From: JAAUUJ01 sp964392245
Lineage (GTDB): Bacteria; Cyanobacteriota; Cyanobacteriia; Thermostichales; Thermostichaceae
Length of the DNA stretch: 64,000 nucleotides
NCBI GenBank assembly: GCA_964392245.1
Contig: CAYMOX010000009.1
Location: 31,713 to 95,712 of the forward strand
Direction of reading: 5' to 3'
The notes under the pieces were generated by a model. The model made no database searches and had not been told where the DNA came from. It saw only the letters and a list, made by a program, of their open reading frames with translations. Numbering within the stretch: position 1 is the stretch's first letter; each line of letters starts with the position of its first letter. The position numbers were made by a program, and so were the translations under genes. This document shows positions 44,829 through 53,820 of the stretch, piece after piece.

Positions 44829-45923
44829 TTACTCCGATTGCTCCTCTCCGGCAGCCTCCTCTGGGGCATCTAAAGCTCTGGGGCTAACGCGAACTCGTCC
44901 CTCTGCCGTAAAGATCACCTGAAACTGTTCGCTGCCTGCCGGTAGAGGACTCGGATCCGTTGCTGCGATCCCTTCCAGAGGAGTGCTGGTCTGCAAATCG
45001 GTGGCGGCGGCATTCTCAGGTCTGGCGGCCAGAATTTGACCTGTGGGATCCACCAGAACGCTGTATTGCAGATCCTCTGTCAGATCCTCAGGAGCCTCCC
45101 AGGTGGTGGCCAGGTTGATCTGAAGCTCCTGTCCTGCCAGAGAAAGATCGGTGACGGGCAGCTCGGGCAGAGACCGCAAGGCGGGGGTGGCAAGGTCCGC
45201 CGGGGCAATGTTCCCCACTTCACTGGCATTCTCCTGCCGCAAGGACTGGGCTTCTGGAGGGGTTTCTGCCGGGGAAGAAGCTGAGCTCTCCGCACTATCC
45301 CCCTCCCTGGGAGGATCCGCCGGGGCCGAGGCGGGTGCCGCTGACTCCAATTGGGCCGTGCTGGTGGCCAGATCCTCCCGTAACTCCTGGGGACTTTCTC
45401 CCCGTCCGCCCAAAAAGGCCACCGCCGCCGCTAGGCCGATCCCCCCCACCACCAGAGCCGCGATCGGGGCTGGGGATAAATTGCTGGAGCGAGGTTTGAT
45501 GGCCTTCAGTTGGGACAGTTGCGGCAGATCGGCAGCGGTGTCCTCCAGAACTTCCAGCAGATCGTAGAGCTGGGTCATGGCTAGATCTGTCTGGGCAATT
45601 CCCTCTCCCTGCCGCACCGTCAGCCGATGAAAAATAAAATCCAGGGGACGAATGGCAACAGTGCCACTGAAGGTGCCCTGAGGCTGTCCCCGCAGTTCAA
45701 ACTCCAGGTAGCGGCGCAGCACCTGCACCAGATCGAGAAGAATACTCTGGTCTCCCTGGATGATCTTGAGGGTTTCCACCTGCTTGATCTCCAACCGAAA
45801 CTGAAGACCGCGAGAGATCATCTCCGGCGAGAGGGAGGTACTGGAGGGTGTCTGGGCTTCCCCCTGCAGGTGGAGGGCAACCGAGGTGTGCTCGTAGGAT
45901 TGACTAATTGTGGCAAATGGCAT
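44829..45923 (-). CDS. DUF4335 family protein
   Basis: The 364-residue cyanobacterial protein has an N-terminal DUF4335 domain (about 1-150) with LEIKQVETLKIIQGD, LRRYLEFELRG and FHRLTVRQGEG. A hydrophobic segment follows near residue 155-170 (PIAALVVGGIGLAAAVAFLGG), then a long Pro/Glu/Ser-rich linker and a second globular part. The topology suggests a single-pass membrane protein. Its role is unknown; the adjacency with DUF3038 is a pattern I recall from other cyanobacteria. Confidence 0.82.
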   Translation of the reverse strand: MPFATISQSYEHTSVALHLQGEAQTPSSTSLSPEMISRGLQFRLEIKQVETLKIIQGDQSILLDLVQVLRRYLEFELRGQPQGTFSGTVAIRPLDFIFHRLTVRQGEGIAQTDLAMTQLYDLLEVLEDTAADLPQLSQLKAIKPRSSNLSPAPIAALVVGGIGLAAAVAFLGGRGESPQELREDLATSTAQLESAAPASAPADPPREGDSAESSASSPAETPPEAQSLRQENASEVGNIAPADLATPALRSLPELPVTDLSLAGQELQINLATTWEAPEDLTEDLQYSVLVDPTGQILAARPENAAATDLQTSTPLEGIAATDPSPLPAGSEQFQVIFTAEGRVRVSPRALDAPEEAAGEEQSE

Positions 45924-45979
45924 AGCACATGGAGGATAGGTTGAGCAGTGGTCATCCAGATCGCGGCAATACCCGCAGG

Positions 45980-46615
45980 TTAGTCGTCCCCTTCAGTCAG
46001 GGCTCCGTTGAGCTCCTCTTCCGCCTCAGAACTCTGGGGCAAGTCCATTTCCGGTCGCTGCAGTAGGGCGCTCCAGAGCCGTTGCGGTCCCCGCTGACTG
46101 GCGTAGAAAAGCAGATCCAGCAGCAGACGCAGACCGATCTCGGTAATCTGATCCTGGGAACGCTGATCCCCATCCACCATGCGGGTGCGGTAATGGGCAT
46201 GGAACTCATCCAGGTAATCTCCCACCATGGGTTCCCGATAGGGTGAGCGCTCCCCGCTGACGGCTGCCTCCAGATGGGTGACGGTGGCCCGAATCTGGTC
46301 GTAGTGCTGCCGGGCCAGATAACAGATGATCAGCACCAGGGCGCGGGCTTCATCGATATCCACCCGTTTGCGTCCCCCGGAACTGCGCCGCAGGGGATTG
46401 GCATTGCGCAGACGCCACAGATTCACCCGGTCACTGACCCACTGTTCCAGCTGCAGCTCCGTCGCCGCCGTCAGAACAGCCTCAGAGCTTTCCCCACTTA
46501 AACACTCAAGCCCCAGAAGCAGCAGATCGAGCTGCGCTTTGGTTGTACCTGTGGCACTATCGGTTGCCCCGTCTGGCAATCCCAGTGCCTGCAGAGTTGG
46601 ATGGTTCCTGTCCAC
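45980..46615 (-). CDS. DUF3038 family protein
   Basis: The 211-residue soluble helical protein matches the cyanobacterial DUF3038 group: LDLLLLGLECLSGESSEAVL, the basic RRSSGGRKRVDIDEARALV, and TEIGLRLLLDLLFYASQRG. It lies 56 bases upstream of the DUF4335 gene on the same strand, and the SpoIID gene follows, so the three may form an envelope-related operon. The biochemical role is unknown. Confidence 0.82.
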   Translation of the reverse strand: MDRNHPTLQALGLPDGATDSATGTTKAQLDLLLLGLECLSGESSEAVLTAATELQLEQWVSDRVNLWRLRNANPLRRSSGGRKRVDIDEARALVLIICYLARQHYDQIRATVTHLEAAVSGERSPYREPMVGDYLDEFHAHYRTRMVDGDQRSQDQITEIGLRLLLDLLFYASQRGPQRLWSALLQRPEMDLPQSSEAEEELNGALTEGDD

Positions 46616-46763
46616 AGTGATCTCAAATCAACACAATCTCCCAATCTTCCATGGTCGCCTGTTCAGGGACAACCTGCAAGTCAGGAGGGGGGCAGTTGCG
46701 GCCTCTCAGGAGAATCGGACCTGTTTTCTAGAGTAGGGGAGGGTTGCTCTGGCTGGGATAGGG

Positions 46764-47870
46764 TTACTGCTTTTGCAACCAGGGATCCCATCTAGGGGAA
46801 AAGGTCCCCTCCAGAATCGCCTGGCGCATGCGGGTGGTGTAGGTCATCAGTTCGGCAATATTGTGGATGGAGAGGAGGGTATAGCCGAGAACCTCCTTGG
46901 CGCGGATCAGGTGGCAAAGGTAGGCACGGCTAAAGTGCTGGCAGGTGTAGCAACAACAGTCCGGATCCAGGGGTCCCAGTTCCGAGCGATGTTCCGTATT
47001 TTTAATATTCCACCGCTGCCCCCGACTGATCACCGCCCCATGCCGGGCATAGCGGGTGGGAATCACACAGTCAAATAGATCGACACCCGCCACCACCCCT
47101 GCGCGAATTTCGGCATAGGATCCTACCCCCATCAGATAGCGAGGCCGATCTGCGGGTAGGAGGGGGACTGTTGCCTGCAGAATTTCAGGAATCAGGCGCA
47201 GTGGTTCCCCGACACTGACACCTCCGATGGCACAGCCTGGCAGATCAAACTCACAGATCTGGCGGGCGGACAGGGCTCGCAAATCCGGGTAAACACCCCC
47301 CTGAACGATACCAAAGAGTGCTTGATCCGATCGCTGGTGAGCATTGATACAGCGGTTCAACCAGGCCGTGGTGCGCTGGACAGCCGTGGAGACATCCGTA
47401 TGGCTGGCGGGATAGGGAGGACACTCGTCAAAGGCCATGATGATATCGGCCCCCAGCTGGTTTTGAATTTGAATTGAGCGCTCCGGGGTGAAATTAATCA
47501 GAGAACCATCGCGGGGAGACTTGAAGATCACTCCCGTATCGCTGAGGGAGCGGATCTGGCTGAGACTGAACACCTGGAATCCCCCCGAATCCGTGAGGAT
47601 CGGGCCCGGCCATTGCATGAATGCGTGTAACCCCCCCACCATCTGCACGATCTCCTCCCCCGGCTGCAGGTGGAGATGATAGGTGTTGCTGAGAATGATG
47701 TGGGCTCCTGCCTGCTTGACCTGGTGAGGGGTCAACGTCTTCACTGTTGCCAGGGTGCCAACGGGCATGAAACAGGGGGTCGGGATCGAACCGTGGGGCG
47801 TCGTGAGGGTCCCAGCTCGGGCCTGAGTGTGGGGACACCAGCCCTGCACAGAAAACTGAATCGCGCTCAA
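46764..47870 (-). CDS. tgt: tRNA-guanine (queuine) transglycosylase
   Basis: Tgt swaps guanine for preQ1 at the wobble position of certain tRNAs. The 368-residue enzyme has FMPVGTLATVK, the general catalytic ILTDSGGFQVFSL, the nucleophile region GVDLFDCVIPTR, and the zinc site CYTCQHFSRAYLCHL. Length is normal. In many cyanobacteria tgt precedes psbK; here no psbK is visible downstream. Confidence 0.96.
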   Translation of the reverse strand: MSAIQFSVQGWCPHTQARAGTLTTPHGSIPTPCFMPVGTLATVKTLTPHQVKQAGAHIILSNTYHLHLQPGEEIVQMVGGLHAFMQWPGPILTDSGGFQVFSLSQIRSLSDTGVIFKSPRDGSLINFTPERSIQIQNQLGADIIMAFDECPPYPASHTDVSTAVQRTTAWLNRCINAHQRSDQALFGIVQGGVYPDLRALSARQICEFDLPGCAIGGVSVGEPLRLIPEILQATVPLLPADRPRYLMGVGSYAEIRAGVVAGVDLFDCVIPTRYARHGAVISRGQRWNIKNTEHRSELGPLDPDCCCYTCQHFSRAYLCHLIRAKEVLGYTLLSIHNIAELMTYTTRMRQAILEGTFSPRWDPWLQKQ

Positions 47871-48034
47871 GAGGAACTCGGGGGCAGGAGAACAGGGAGA
47901 ACAAGTCGAAGCAAACTGTAGTATAGCGGGACTGAGGGAGGGGTGATGCTCCCTTAACGCTCCACAGGCGACGCAATCCTGATATCGTATGCGTTAGCCC
48001 GTGTCGTCATTGCCAACCTCGGTGGATACCCCTC

Positions 48035-48550
48035 TTGAGAGACACACCTGCAGACTCCCCTGATCACCAGCTCCGGGCTCTCATGAATGTGCAGGCAGCC
48101 CTGGATCAGCTGGAGGAGACGATCTTTGACAGTCCGCGTCTGCTCTGGTTTCGGACGCTGGTCAATGAAGAGATCCTGTATGAACAACTGGATCAGATTC
48201 GCCTCAACTTGCCCACTGCCTTTCAGGAGGCCGAGGAGCTGCTGCGACAGCGGGAGGATATTCTTGAGGAGGCCAATGCCTATGCCCGCGATCTGCTGAA
48301 CCAGGCGGAGCAACGGGCACGGAAACTGGTGGAAGAGTCTGTGATTGTCCGTCAGGCCCAGGCCCAGGCCGAACAGATCCTGCGACAGTCTCGCCATGAA
48401 CATGAGGAGTATCGGCGGCAAACCCTGCAGGAGATTGAGCAACTGCAACGGGAGGCCAATCACTATGTGGATCAGGTGTTACAGAATCTGGAAATGCATC
48501 TGCTGGAATCGCTGCGAGTAATCCGCAATGGTCGTCAGAATTTGCGCTGA
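48035..48550 (+). CDS. Coiled-coil protein, DivIVA/ATP-synthase-b-like
   Basis: The 171-residue protein is almost entirely helical with long heptad-rich stretches (EAEELLRQREDILEEANAYA; AQAQAEQILRQSRHEHEEYRR). It superficially resembles DivIVA-like or F-type ATPase b-subunit proteins, but it has no membrane segment. The start is uncertain: TTG 48035 or ATG 48083 (MNVQAALDQ). The cellular role is unknown; a scaffold or division function is a guess. Confidence 0.7.
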   Translation: MRDTPADSPDHQLRALMNVQAALDQLEETIFDSPRLLWFRTLVNEEILYEQLDQIRLNLPTAFQEAEELLRQREDILEEANAYARDLLNQAEQRARKLVEESVIVRQAQAQAEQILRQSRHEHEEYRRQTLQEIEQLQREANHYVDQVLQNLEMHLLESLRVIRNGRQNLR

Positions 48551-48867
48551 TGCTTGCAGGAGTGCCTGATTTTTCATCCGTGCCTCTGTTCAGTTGCGGC
48601 ATTTTGGGTCAAGATAGGAGGCATGACCGGACTTGACAGTCGACGCCATATCTGTCAGCAGCGACATGATAGCAAGGATCCGGTGATTGCCAGGAGCCAG
48701 GAACTTACCGCTGGCCTGCCCCTGTTCTTGATACCCGTTGCCGGGTGCCGCGATGAGTAGTGTTGCAATTACTCCGACAAGTAGGTCCACCAGTTTTTGG
48801 CTCACGTTCAAGATGCTGCAATTGAAGCCGCTGGCTTCAGGTATTTTGTATTGTCTCAGGAGACTCT
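48551..48867. other. Intergenic region, no confident gene
   Basis: About 317 bases. A minus-strand frame (48590-48811, 73 residues) starts with a hydrophobic segment but has no recognised family or clear ribosome binding site, and a plus-strand frame overlaps it. Neither is annotated. An AGGAG ribosome binding site precedes the next gene. Confidence 0.45.
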
Positions 48868-49242
48868 ATGTCCAAAAAAGCGAGCTCGAAGTCCTGCTAT
48901 CTTAATCGCCCCAAGCTAGATACGCCTCAACCACGCGAACGTGCTTCTCAGACCGAGAAGTCTGCCTCAGCTCTCAGTCCTCTGCCCCGTCTGATCCAGG
49001 AAAATGCGCTCCTGCAGTCCCGCAACCAGCTGTTGTTGATGTACAGCAGCTTTCAGACAGAAATGCCTGCCGATGGCAAGACTGGGATCGGCACCTGGAT
49101 TCAGGGACGCCTGCACGAACATGGCATGCCCAGCCTGGTCCGCTTTGGCCCCCGCTCTCGTCCTCAGGTGTTACGACGCGATGAGTTTGTGGAGTGGTTT
49201 AACTCAGCCCTGATCCATACGCCGCCTCCTGCCGCCCAGTAG
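48868..49242 (+). CDS. Small basic hypothetical protein
   Basis: The 124-residue protein has a Ser/Lys/Arg-rich, probably disordered N-terminal 50 residues and a more ordered C-terminal part (GTWIQGRLHEHGMPSLVRFG; DEFVEWFNSAL). AGGAG six bases upstream supports the start. There is no known family or catalytic motif. It is tail-to-tail with the sulfatase-like gene, 13 bases apart. Confidence 0.6.
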   Translation: MSKKASSKSCYLNRPKLDTPQPRERASQTEKSASALSPLPRLIQENALLQSRNQLLLMYSSFQTEMPADGKTGIGTWIQGRLHEHGMPSLVRFGPRSRPQVLRRDEFVEWFNSALIHTPPPAAQ

Positions 49243-49255
49243 TCTTTCCCTCCCG

Positions 49256-50935
49256 TTATTCCATGTATCCCAGCTCCTGCATGCGTCGCACCAGGTCTTG
49301 ATCTGTTTCAAAGGCATGACGTCGCGGGGCTCCTTCGGTTTGGATCTGACGGGCTGTGGCGGTGCTCACGAGGGTTTGCAACAGGTGGTGGAGATGAGAA
49401 GCCTTAACCCTGAGCATATCCAGGGACATGTGGGTTTCACTCATCAGGTCATTCACCATATCACGCATCCCTGCCAGTAGATCCTCGGCTTCGGCAGGAT
49501 CCTGATTCAGATCGTAGAGACTTTGCTGTTCCCCCACCTGAATCAGCTTACTGGATCCCTGGTAGATGGCTCGCCGCGGGGTTAAACAGGCAAAAGCTTG
49601 CAGCAACTGATCCTGCCGCTGTTCCATGGCGCGAATCAGAATCTGAGGCGGAAAGGCTTCGGCCAGCACAGTTTCGGCCTCAGGATCGGGATGGGTGACT
49701 GTATGTCGCAGGCTGAGCTTCCGGATCTCCCGTTGGAGGCGGCGACTGAGGCAGGGTTGGGCAGGTACAGAGGTGTCTGCCAGGGCCAGATCCAGAACTG
49801 TGTGAAAGAGGCGGCGGGTGGACACAGGGGCGCTAACTCGCAGACCCATAGGAAAAACGGAGGGATACCGGAGCAGGAGGGGAACGCGGATCAGCTCTTC
49901 GTAGACCACAAAGGCATGGCCGACAAACTGGTGTTCCCCCAGCCCCTCCCCGTGATCTGCCACCACCACCACCAGGGTGTTCTCCTCCAGGTGAGTTTGT
50001 TTCAGGGTCTGGAAAACCTGGCCCAGCAGGTGATCCTGGTAAGCCACTTCCGCATCGTAAATATCACTGAGAACCTGAGCCTCTAGTTGCGTGAGGGGGT
50101 GTTCCAGGGGGGCCATCCAGCGGTAGGGTTGGCTGTTGTACTGACGCAGAAAGTCGCGGGCCTGCCGATCCTGGCTGAAATAGGGGGCAAACTTTTGAAT
50201 AAATGGCTCGGGGGGCCAGTAGGGTAGATGCGGCTCCATCAGGTTGACGAAGGCAAAAAAGGGTTTCGCGGGCGCCTGAGCCATCTGCTCTAAAAAGCGA
50301 CTGATATCCCGCAACGAGGCCCGGGTATCCCCCTTAAAGTTGACAAAACGGGTCCAGAGGGGCACCAGCCAGGGTTGGAGGGCCAGCTGAAACAGACGAT
50401 CGGATTTAGCAAAAGCGTTCTGAATCGGATAAGACAGCCGTCGCCAGAACTGGGTGTATTGCTCCAGCAGCCAGGCCAGGGGCCGGGGAAGAGGCGTGCC
50501 ATCCGCAGGACGAGTGGGCAGGGCGCCGCCATAGTTGTAAAAGACATCAAATCCTCGCCGTAGCCCATTTTTCAAGATCCCCAGCAAGGGATTATTGCAG
50601 AAGCCTACCGTGTGATAACCCTGCAGTTTCAGCAGCTCTGCCAGGGTGGGATAACCGGGGTCCAATTCCAGATCGGCCTGTACCGTCTGGTGGGTGCTGG
50701 GATATTCCCCTGTGAACATGGAGGCATGAGCAGGAATCGTCCACTGGGCTGGAGAAATCGCCCGTTCAAACAGGGTGGACTCGCGGGCCAGTTGATCCAG
50801 ATGGGGGGTGGTGGCGGGCCGCGAGCAGGTTGGATCCGGAGACTGATAGCAGGAGAGACGATCAGCGCGCTGGGTGTCCAGCACAATGAACAGAATATTG
50901 GGACGTGTCAGGGTATCACTCACCGCACAAACCAC
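49256..50935 (-). CDS. Sulfatase / alkaline-phosphatase-superfamily enzyme
   Basis: The 559-residue protein has PNILFIVLDTQRADRL (metal Asp20), SPAQWTIPAHASMFTG and the metal-binding VVVADHGEGLGEH. It lacks the Cys/Ser-x-Pro-x-Arg sequence needed for formylglycine, and Thr66 sits at the nucleophile position (WTIPAH), as in phosphoglycerol-transferase-like and related enzymes. It may therefore be a phosphotransferase or phosphodiesterase rather than a true sulfatase. No signal peptide is evident. It lies downstream of lptC on the same strand. Confidence 0.82.
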   Translation of the reverse strand: MVCAVSDTLTRPNILFIVLDTQRADRLSCYQSPDPTCSRPATTPHLDQLARESTLFERAISPAQWTIPAHASMFTGEYPSTHQTVQADLELDPGYPTLAELLKLQGYHTVGFCNNPLLGILKNGLRRGFDVFYNYGGALPTRPADGTPLPRPLAWLLEQYTQFWRRLSYPIQNAFAKSDRLFQLALQPWLVPLWTRFVNFKGDTRASLRDISRFLEQMAQAPAKPFFAFVNLMEPHLPYWPPEPFIQKFAPYFSQDRQARDFLRQYNSQPYRWMAPLEHPLTQLEAQVLSDIYDAEVAYQDHLLGQVFQTLKQTHLEENTLVVVVADHGEGLGEHQFVGHAFVVYEELIRVPLLLRYPSVFPMGLRVSAPVSTRRLFHTVLDLALADTSVPAQPCLSRRLQREIRKLSLRHTVTHPDPEAETVLAEAFPPQILIRAMEQRQDQLLQAFACLTPRRAIYQGSSKLIQVGEQQSLYDLNQDPAEAEDLLAGMRDMVNDLMSETHMSLDMLRVKASHLHHLLQTLVSTATARQIQTEGAPRRHAFETDQDLVRRMQELGYME

Positions 50936-50989
50936 TCAAAACTCCTACCAGACTACCTGATCCGATCAAGACCTCAGGGAGATTTCGGG

Positions 50990-52012
50990 TTAGGGAAGCG
51001 CCAGTTCTGTCGTCGTTCCGCCTGAGACGGCAACGGTTTGAGCCTCCCAGTTGACAATCGCGGTCTCCCCGGTGACCGCCAGATTCTGACCAGGCTGGCG
51101 ATAGCGGATATTGCCACTGGCGTTCACAAGGGGGGTTTTGGGAGTCCACTGCAGTTGATCTGCCCATAATTCTTGACCGGTGGCTTGGGAGCGACTGTAG
51201 GTGTTGCCCTGTAAACGGATCTGATCCGAGGAAATCGTAGTAATCAGGCGCTCGCCCTGCATCTGCACCTGCTGTTCGGGGTACTCCAGCTGAATCGGGC
51301 CACTGGCGGTGAGCTCTCCCGTGTTGATATTCCAGCTGATCTGGGTGGCCTCCAGATCCAGTGGCGGTGTTTGAGCGCGGGCCTGGACAGGGCTTTGGGA
51401 CTGGGGATTCTGCAATGTGACCTGATTCTGCATCAGATCCACCTCTAACTCCTCTGCCTCTGCAGTCCACAGAGCATCTTCGGGAGAAACTAACGTCAGG
51501 GTGGCGGGATCCCCGGGCTCCGGGGAGGAGGCTACAGGGCTGGGGGGAATCTGAGACAGGACCACGTTCCCCTGCGCCTGCAGGCGGTTGTCATTCGGCC
51601 ACCAGGCCACCTGATCAGCCGTGATCTGCACCTGGTGGGCCAGGGACTGCACCTGCACATCTCCCCTTAATTCCAGACGATTCTCATTGGGATAGGCAGA
51701 ACCGCTGCTGGCCTTGACTTTGATGGAACTGCTGGCCTGATCAAAGACCTCGCCAGTGACGGCATCCAGACTGGCGGCAGTTTCCTCCTGGTTGTAGCGG
51801 GCCAGCCGTGCCGTCAACCGCCACAGGAGTGTACCATCCGGTTCTACTTCCGTCAGGGTGATGTCTTCATAGGTGAGCTCGGGCGTGCCTGTGGGTTGCG
51901 GTGAACTGGCCGGAGTTTCAGGCGGAGGATCGGGAACCAGCCAGCCACATCCTCCCCCGTAGGCCACGGTGATCACGGAAACGATTGCCAGGAGGTAAAA
52001 CCGCAGGGTCAT
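50990..52012 (-). CDS. LptC-like LPS export protein
   Basis: LptC passes lipopolysaccharide from the inner-membrane ABC transporter to the periplasmic bridge. The 340-residue protein starts with a signal-anchor and a Cys (AYGGGCGWL, possible lipobox). Two OstA/LptC-like beta-jellyroll repeats follow: LRGDVQVQSLAHQVQITADQVAWWPNDNRL and LEYPEQQVQMQGERLITT, each with an N-rich turn. It is longer than E. coli LptC, as in other cyanobacteria. It is preceded 45 bases upstream by the S41-like gene. Confidence 0.83.
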   Translation of the reverse strand: MTLRFYLLAIVSVITVAYGGGCGWLVPDPPPETPASSPQPTGTPELTYEDITLTEVEPDGTLLWRLTARLARYNQEETAASLDAVTGEVFDQASSSIKVKASSGSAYPNENRLELRGDVQVQSLAHQVQITADQVAWWPNDNRLQAQGNVVLSQIPPSPVASSPEPGDPATLTLVSPEDALWTAEAEELEVDLMQNQVTLQNPQSQSPVQARAQTPPLDLEATQISWNINTGELTASGPIQLEYPEQQVQMQGERLITTISSDQIRLQGNTYSRSQATGQELWADQLQWTPKTPLVNASGNIRYRQPGQNLAVTGETAIVNWEAQTVAVSGGTTTELALP

Positions 52013-52057
52013 GGCAGAGGTCGGGGGATAGAACTCTCTCTAAGCTATCAGGTTCCC

Positions 52058-53626
52058 TCAGCTGCCTGGCTTGTAGAGCCCCACCGCCACCACCTGATTG
52101 GTTCCCACCTCAAAAATGAACCCCAGGCCCAGGGCATCATAGTTTACGTAATAGCGATCCTCGCGATTGGCCTCACGAGTACCCATAGGAAAAGGGACCA
52201 CCTCGTTGTAGCCATTTTCGCCGGGTCCGCCGTACACCTGAGTTACCTGGGCATAGGTATCCCCGATCCCCACACGCTCGGCAGTCAGGGCCGCAGCATT
52301 GGTGGTGTAGATGCGATCCGCAAAGAAACTATCCACCACCCCTGGATTGCGGTAGGTGAAGAGAATGTAGTCCTGCAGGTAAAAGATCTTTAGATCGCTG
52401 TTGGGTTGAAAGACATTGCGCCTGGAGTCATCGCGGATGAAATCCACATTCCCCAGCAGGCTGGCATCAAGGTTGCGGGTGTCATGCCCCAGTTGGAAGC
52501 GGCCCACCCGTTCCTCCTGGGCGAGCACTAGCGGCCTTTGGGGGATTTGGGGGCGACCGGGCGGTACGGAGAGCGCCTGAAGTGCTGCATTGATCCAGTC
52601 CTGATCTGAGCCACTCACGGTTTGATCCGGGGTTAACCCGTTCACCATAGGGCGGTTGTCCCCCGTTTGCCAGCGCCCGACTGCCAACTCAACAGCTGCC
52701 CCCGAGGGGAGGGGAAAAAAACGGGTCTGTTTCTCTGTCCCCTGGGTGGGTTGGCCCAGGATCACCGTGTTGCCACTCAGTCCCAGCTGCGCCGCCAGAA
52801 GCACCGCCCCCTGCCGTGTGTTGCTATCCACCAGCACCGCCAGCGGAAAGCCCGCCGCGACTGGAAGATTAGCACTATCCCACCCCTGCAACTGGTTAAA
52901 CCGATCCTCAGTAATCACCAGGGGAGTGATCGAGCGGGGCAAAAATAAGCGGGCCACATCCGCCACCACCTGCGGATCGTAAGCTGTAGCCCCTCGCAGA
53001 TCGAGAATGATGCCGCGAGAGTAGTCCTGCATGAAGAGGATCTGTCGGATCTCCTGGGCCGTGGCTGGAGTGAAGTCGGAAATGGCCAGGTATACCACCT
53101 GTGGTGCAATCGAGTCAGCCCTGAAAATGCGTGTTGGTCGGTTCAGGAGGGCATTGAAGTCCGAGGGAGACAGAAATTGATCCACAGGATCGCCATACTG
53201 CCTCAGAGTTTCCTGGATCAGGGTGTATTCCAGGGTCAACATCGGGGTGTCATTGCTGTAGCTGCGGGCCAGCAGTTCGGTGTAAAGGTCGTTGTAATTG
53301 ACCGCGGCGGCCTCATCTCCAACGGTCAGAGACTCATTAATGAACAGAGTCACCAGCTGACGTAGATCTTCTCCGGGTTTGGCTGCAACAGCCGGGGCAG
53401 GGGGTGGGGGTGGGGCATCCGTCTCTTCTGCAGGCAGTGCGGGAGCGAGTTGCGGAGCCGTTGGAGCAGGACCCAGGGGTAGGGTCGGCACCTCCGGAAC
53501 AGGGGGGAGGGATTGTGTCCAACCTGCACCAGCTTCCATACCCAGGAGGAAAATCAGCGGAACGGTCAGGTCTGTCCAGTGCCTGATTCCACATCTGAGG
53601 ATCGAACACGCCCGCCGATTGACCAT
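52058..53626 (-). CDS. S41-peptidase-like protein lacking the catalytic serine
   Basis: The 522-residue exported protein has a signal segment and a Pro-rich linker, then a region like C-terminal processing proteases: YLAISDFTPATAQEIRQIL, GIILDLRGATAYDPQVVADVARLFL, PLAVLVDSNTRQGAVLLAAQL and VILGQPTQGTEKQTRFFPL. The nucleophile block, normally TASASE, reads TRQGAV, and the Lys block GKGxVQ reads GTEKQT. A PDZ domain is not seen. A C-terminal part of about 150 residues is unrelated to known domains. It is probably a non-catalytic scaffold; this is inference from missing residues. Confidence 0.7.
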   Translation of the reverse strand: MVNRRACSILRCGIRHWTDLTVPLIFLLGMEAGAGWTQSLPPVPEVPTLPLGPAPTAPQLAPALPAEETDAPPPPPAPAVAAKPGEDLRQLVTLFINESLTVGDEAAAVNYNDLYTELLARSYSNDTPMLTLEYTLIQETLRQYGDPVDQFLSPSDFNALLNRPTRIFRADSIAPQVVYLAISDFTPATAQEIRQILFMQDYSRGIILDLRGATAYDPQVVADVARLFLPRSITPLVITEDRFNQLQGWDSANLPVAAGFPLAVLVDSNTRQGAVLLAAQLGLSGNTVILGQPTQGTEKQTRFFPLPSGAAVELAVGRWQTGDNRPMVNGLTPDQTVSGSDQDWINAALQALSVPPGRPQIPQRPLVLAQEERVGRFQLGHDTRNLDASLLGNVDFIRDDSRRNVFQPNSDLKIFYLQDYILFTYRNPGVVDSFFADRIYTTNAAALTAERVGIGDTYAQVTQVYGGPGENGYNEVVPFPMGTREANREDRYYVNYDALGLGFIFEVGTNQVVAVGLYKPGS

Positions 53627-53820
53627 GGGTCCCCTCCCTCTCTCCCTATTTCGCGGATAGAATAAACCCTAAACTATTGCGGTCACCGCTGTCAGCAGTG
53701 GCACGTTTTTTTCCTGGCACTACTTCTGGTGCAGATTGATTTGGTTCTCAAAATTTGTTAACAGACCCCTATAGTGTAAAGGGACGATCCGTGTTCCACT
53801 GAGTAGGGAAAGAGGCTGAA

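Noticed and set aside
47954..47997. Inverted repeat TTAACGC / GCGTTAG upstream of the 48035 gene, resembling attC end boxes
   Set aside because: No L boxes, no matching cassette start and only six paired bases; probably chance or a small hairpin.
48590..48811. Minus-strand frame of 73 codons with a hydrophobic N-terminus
   Set aside because: No family, no ribosome binding site, overlaps another frame; too weak to annotate.
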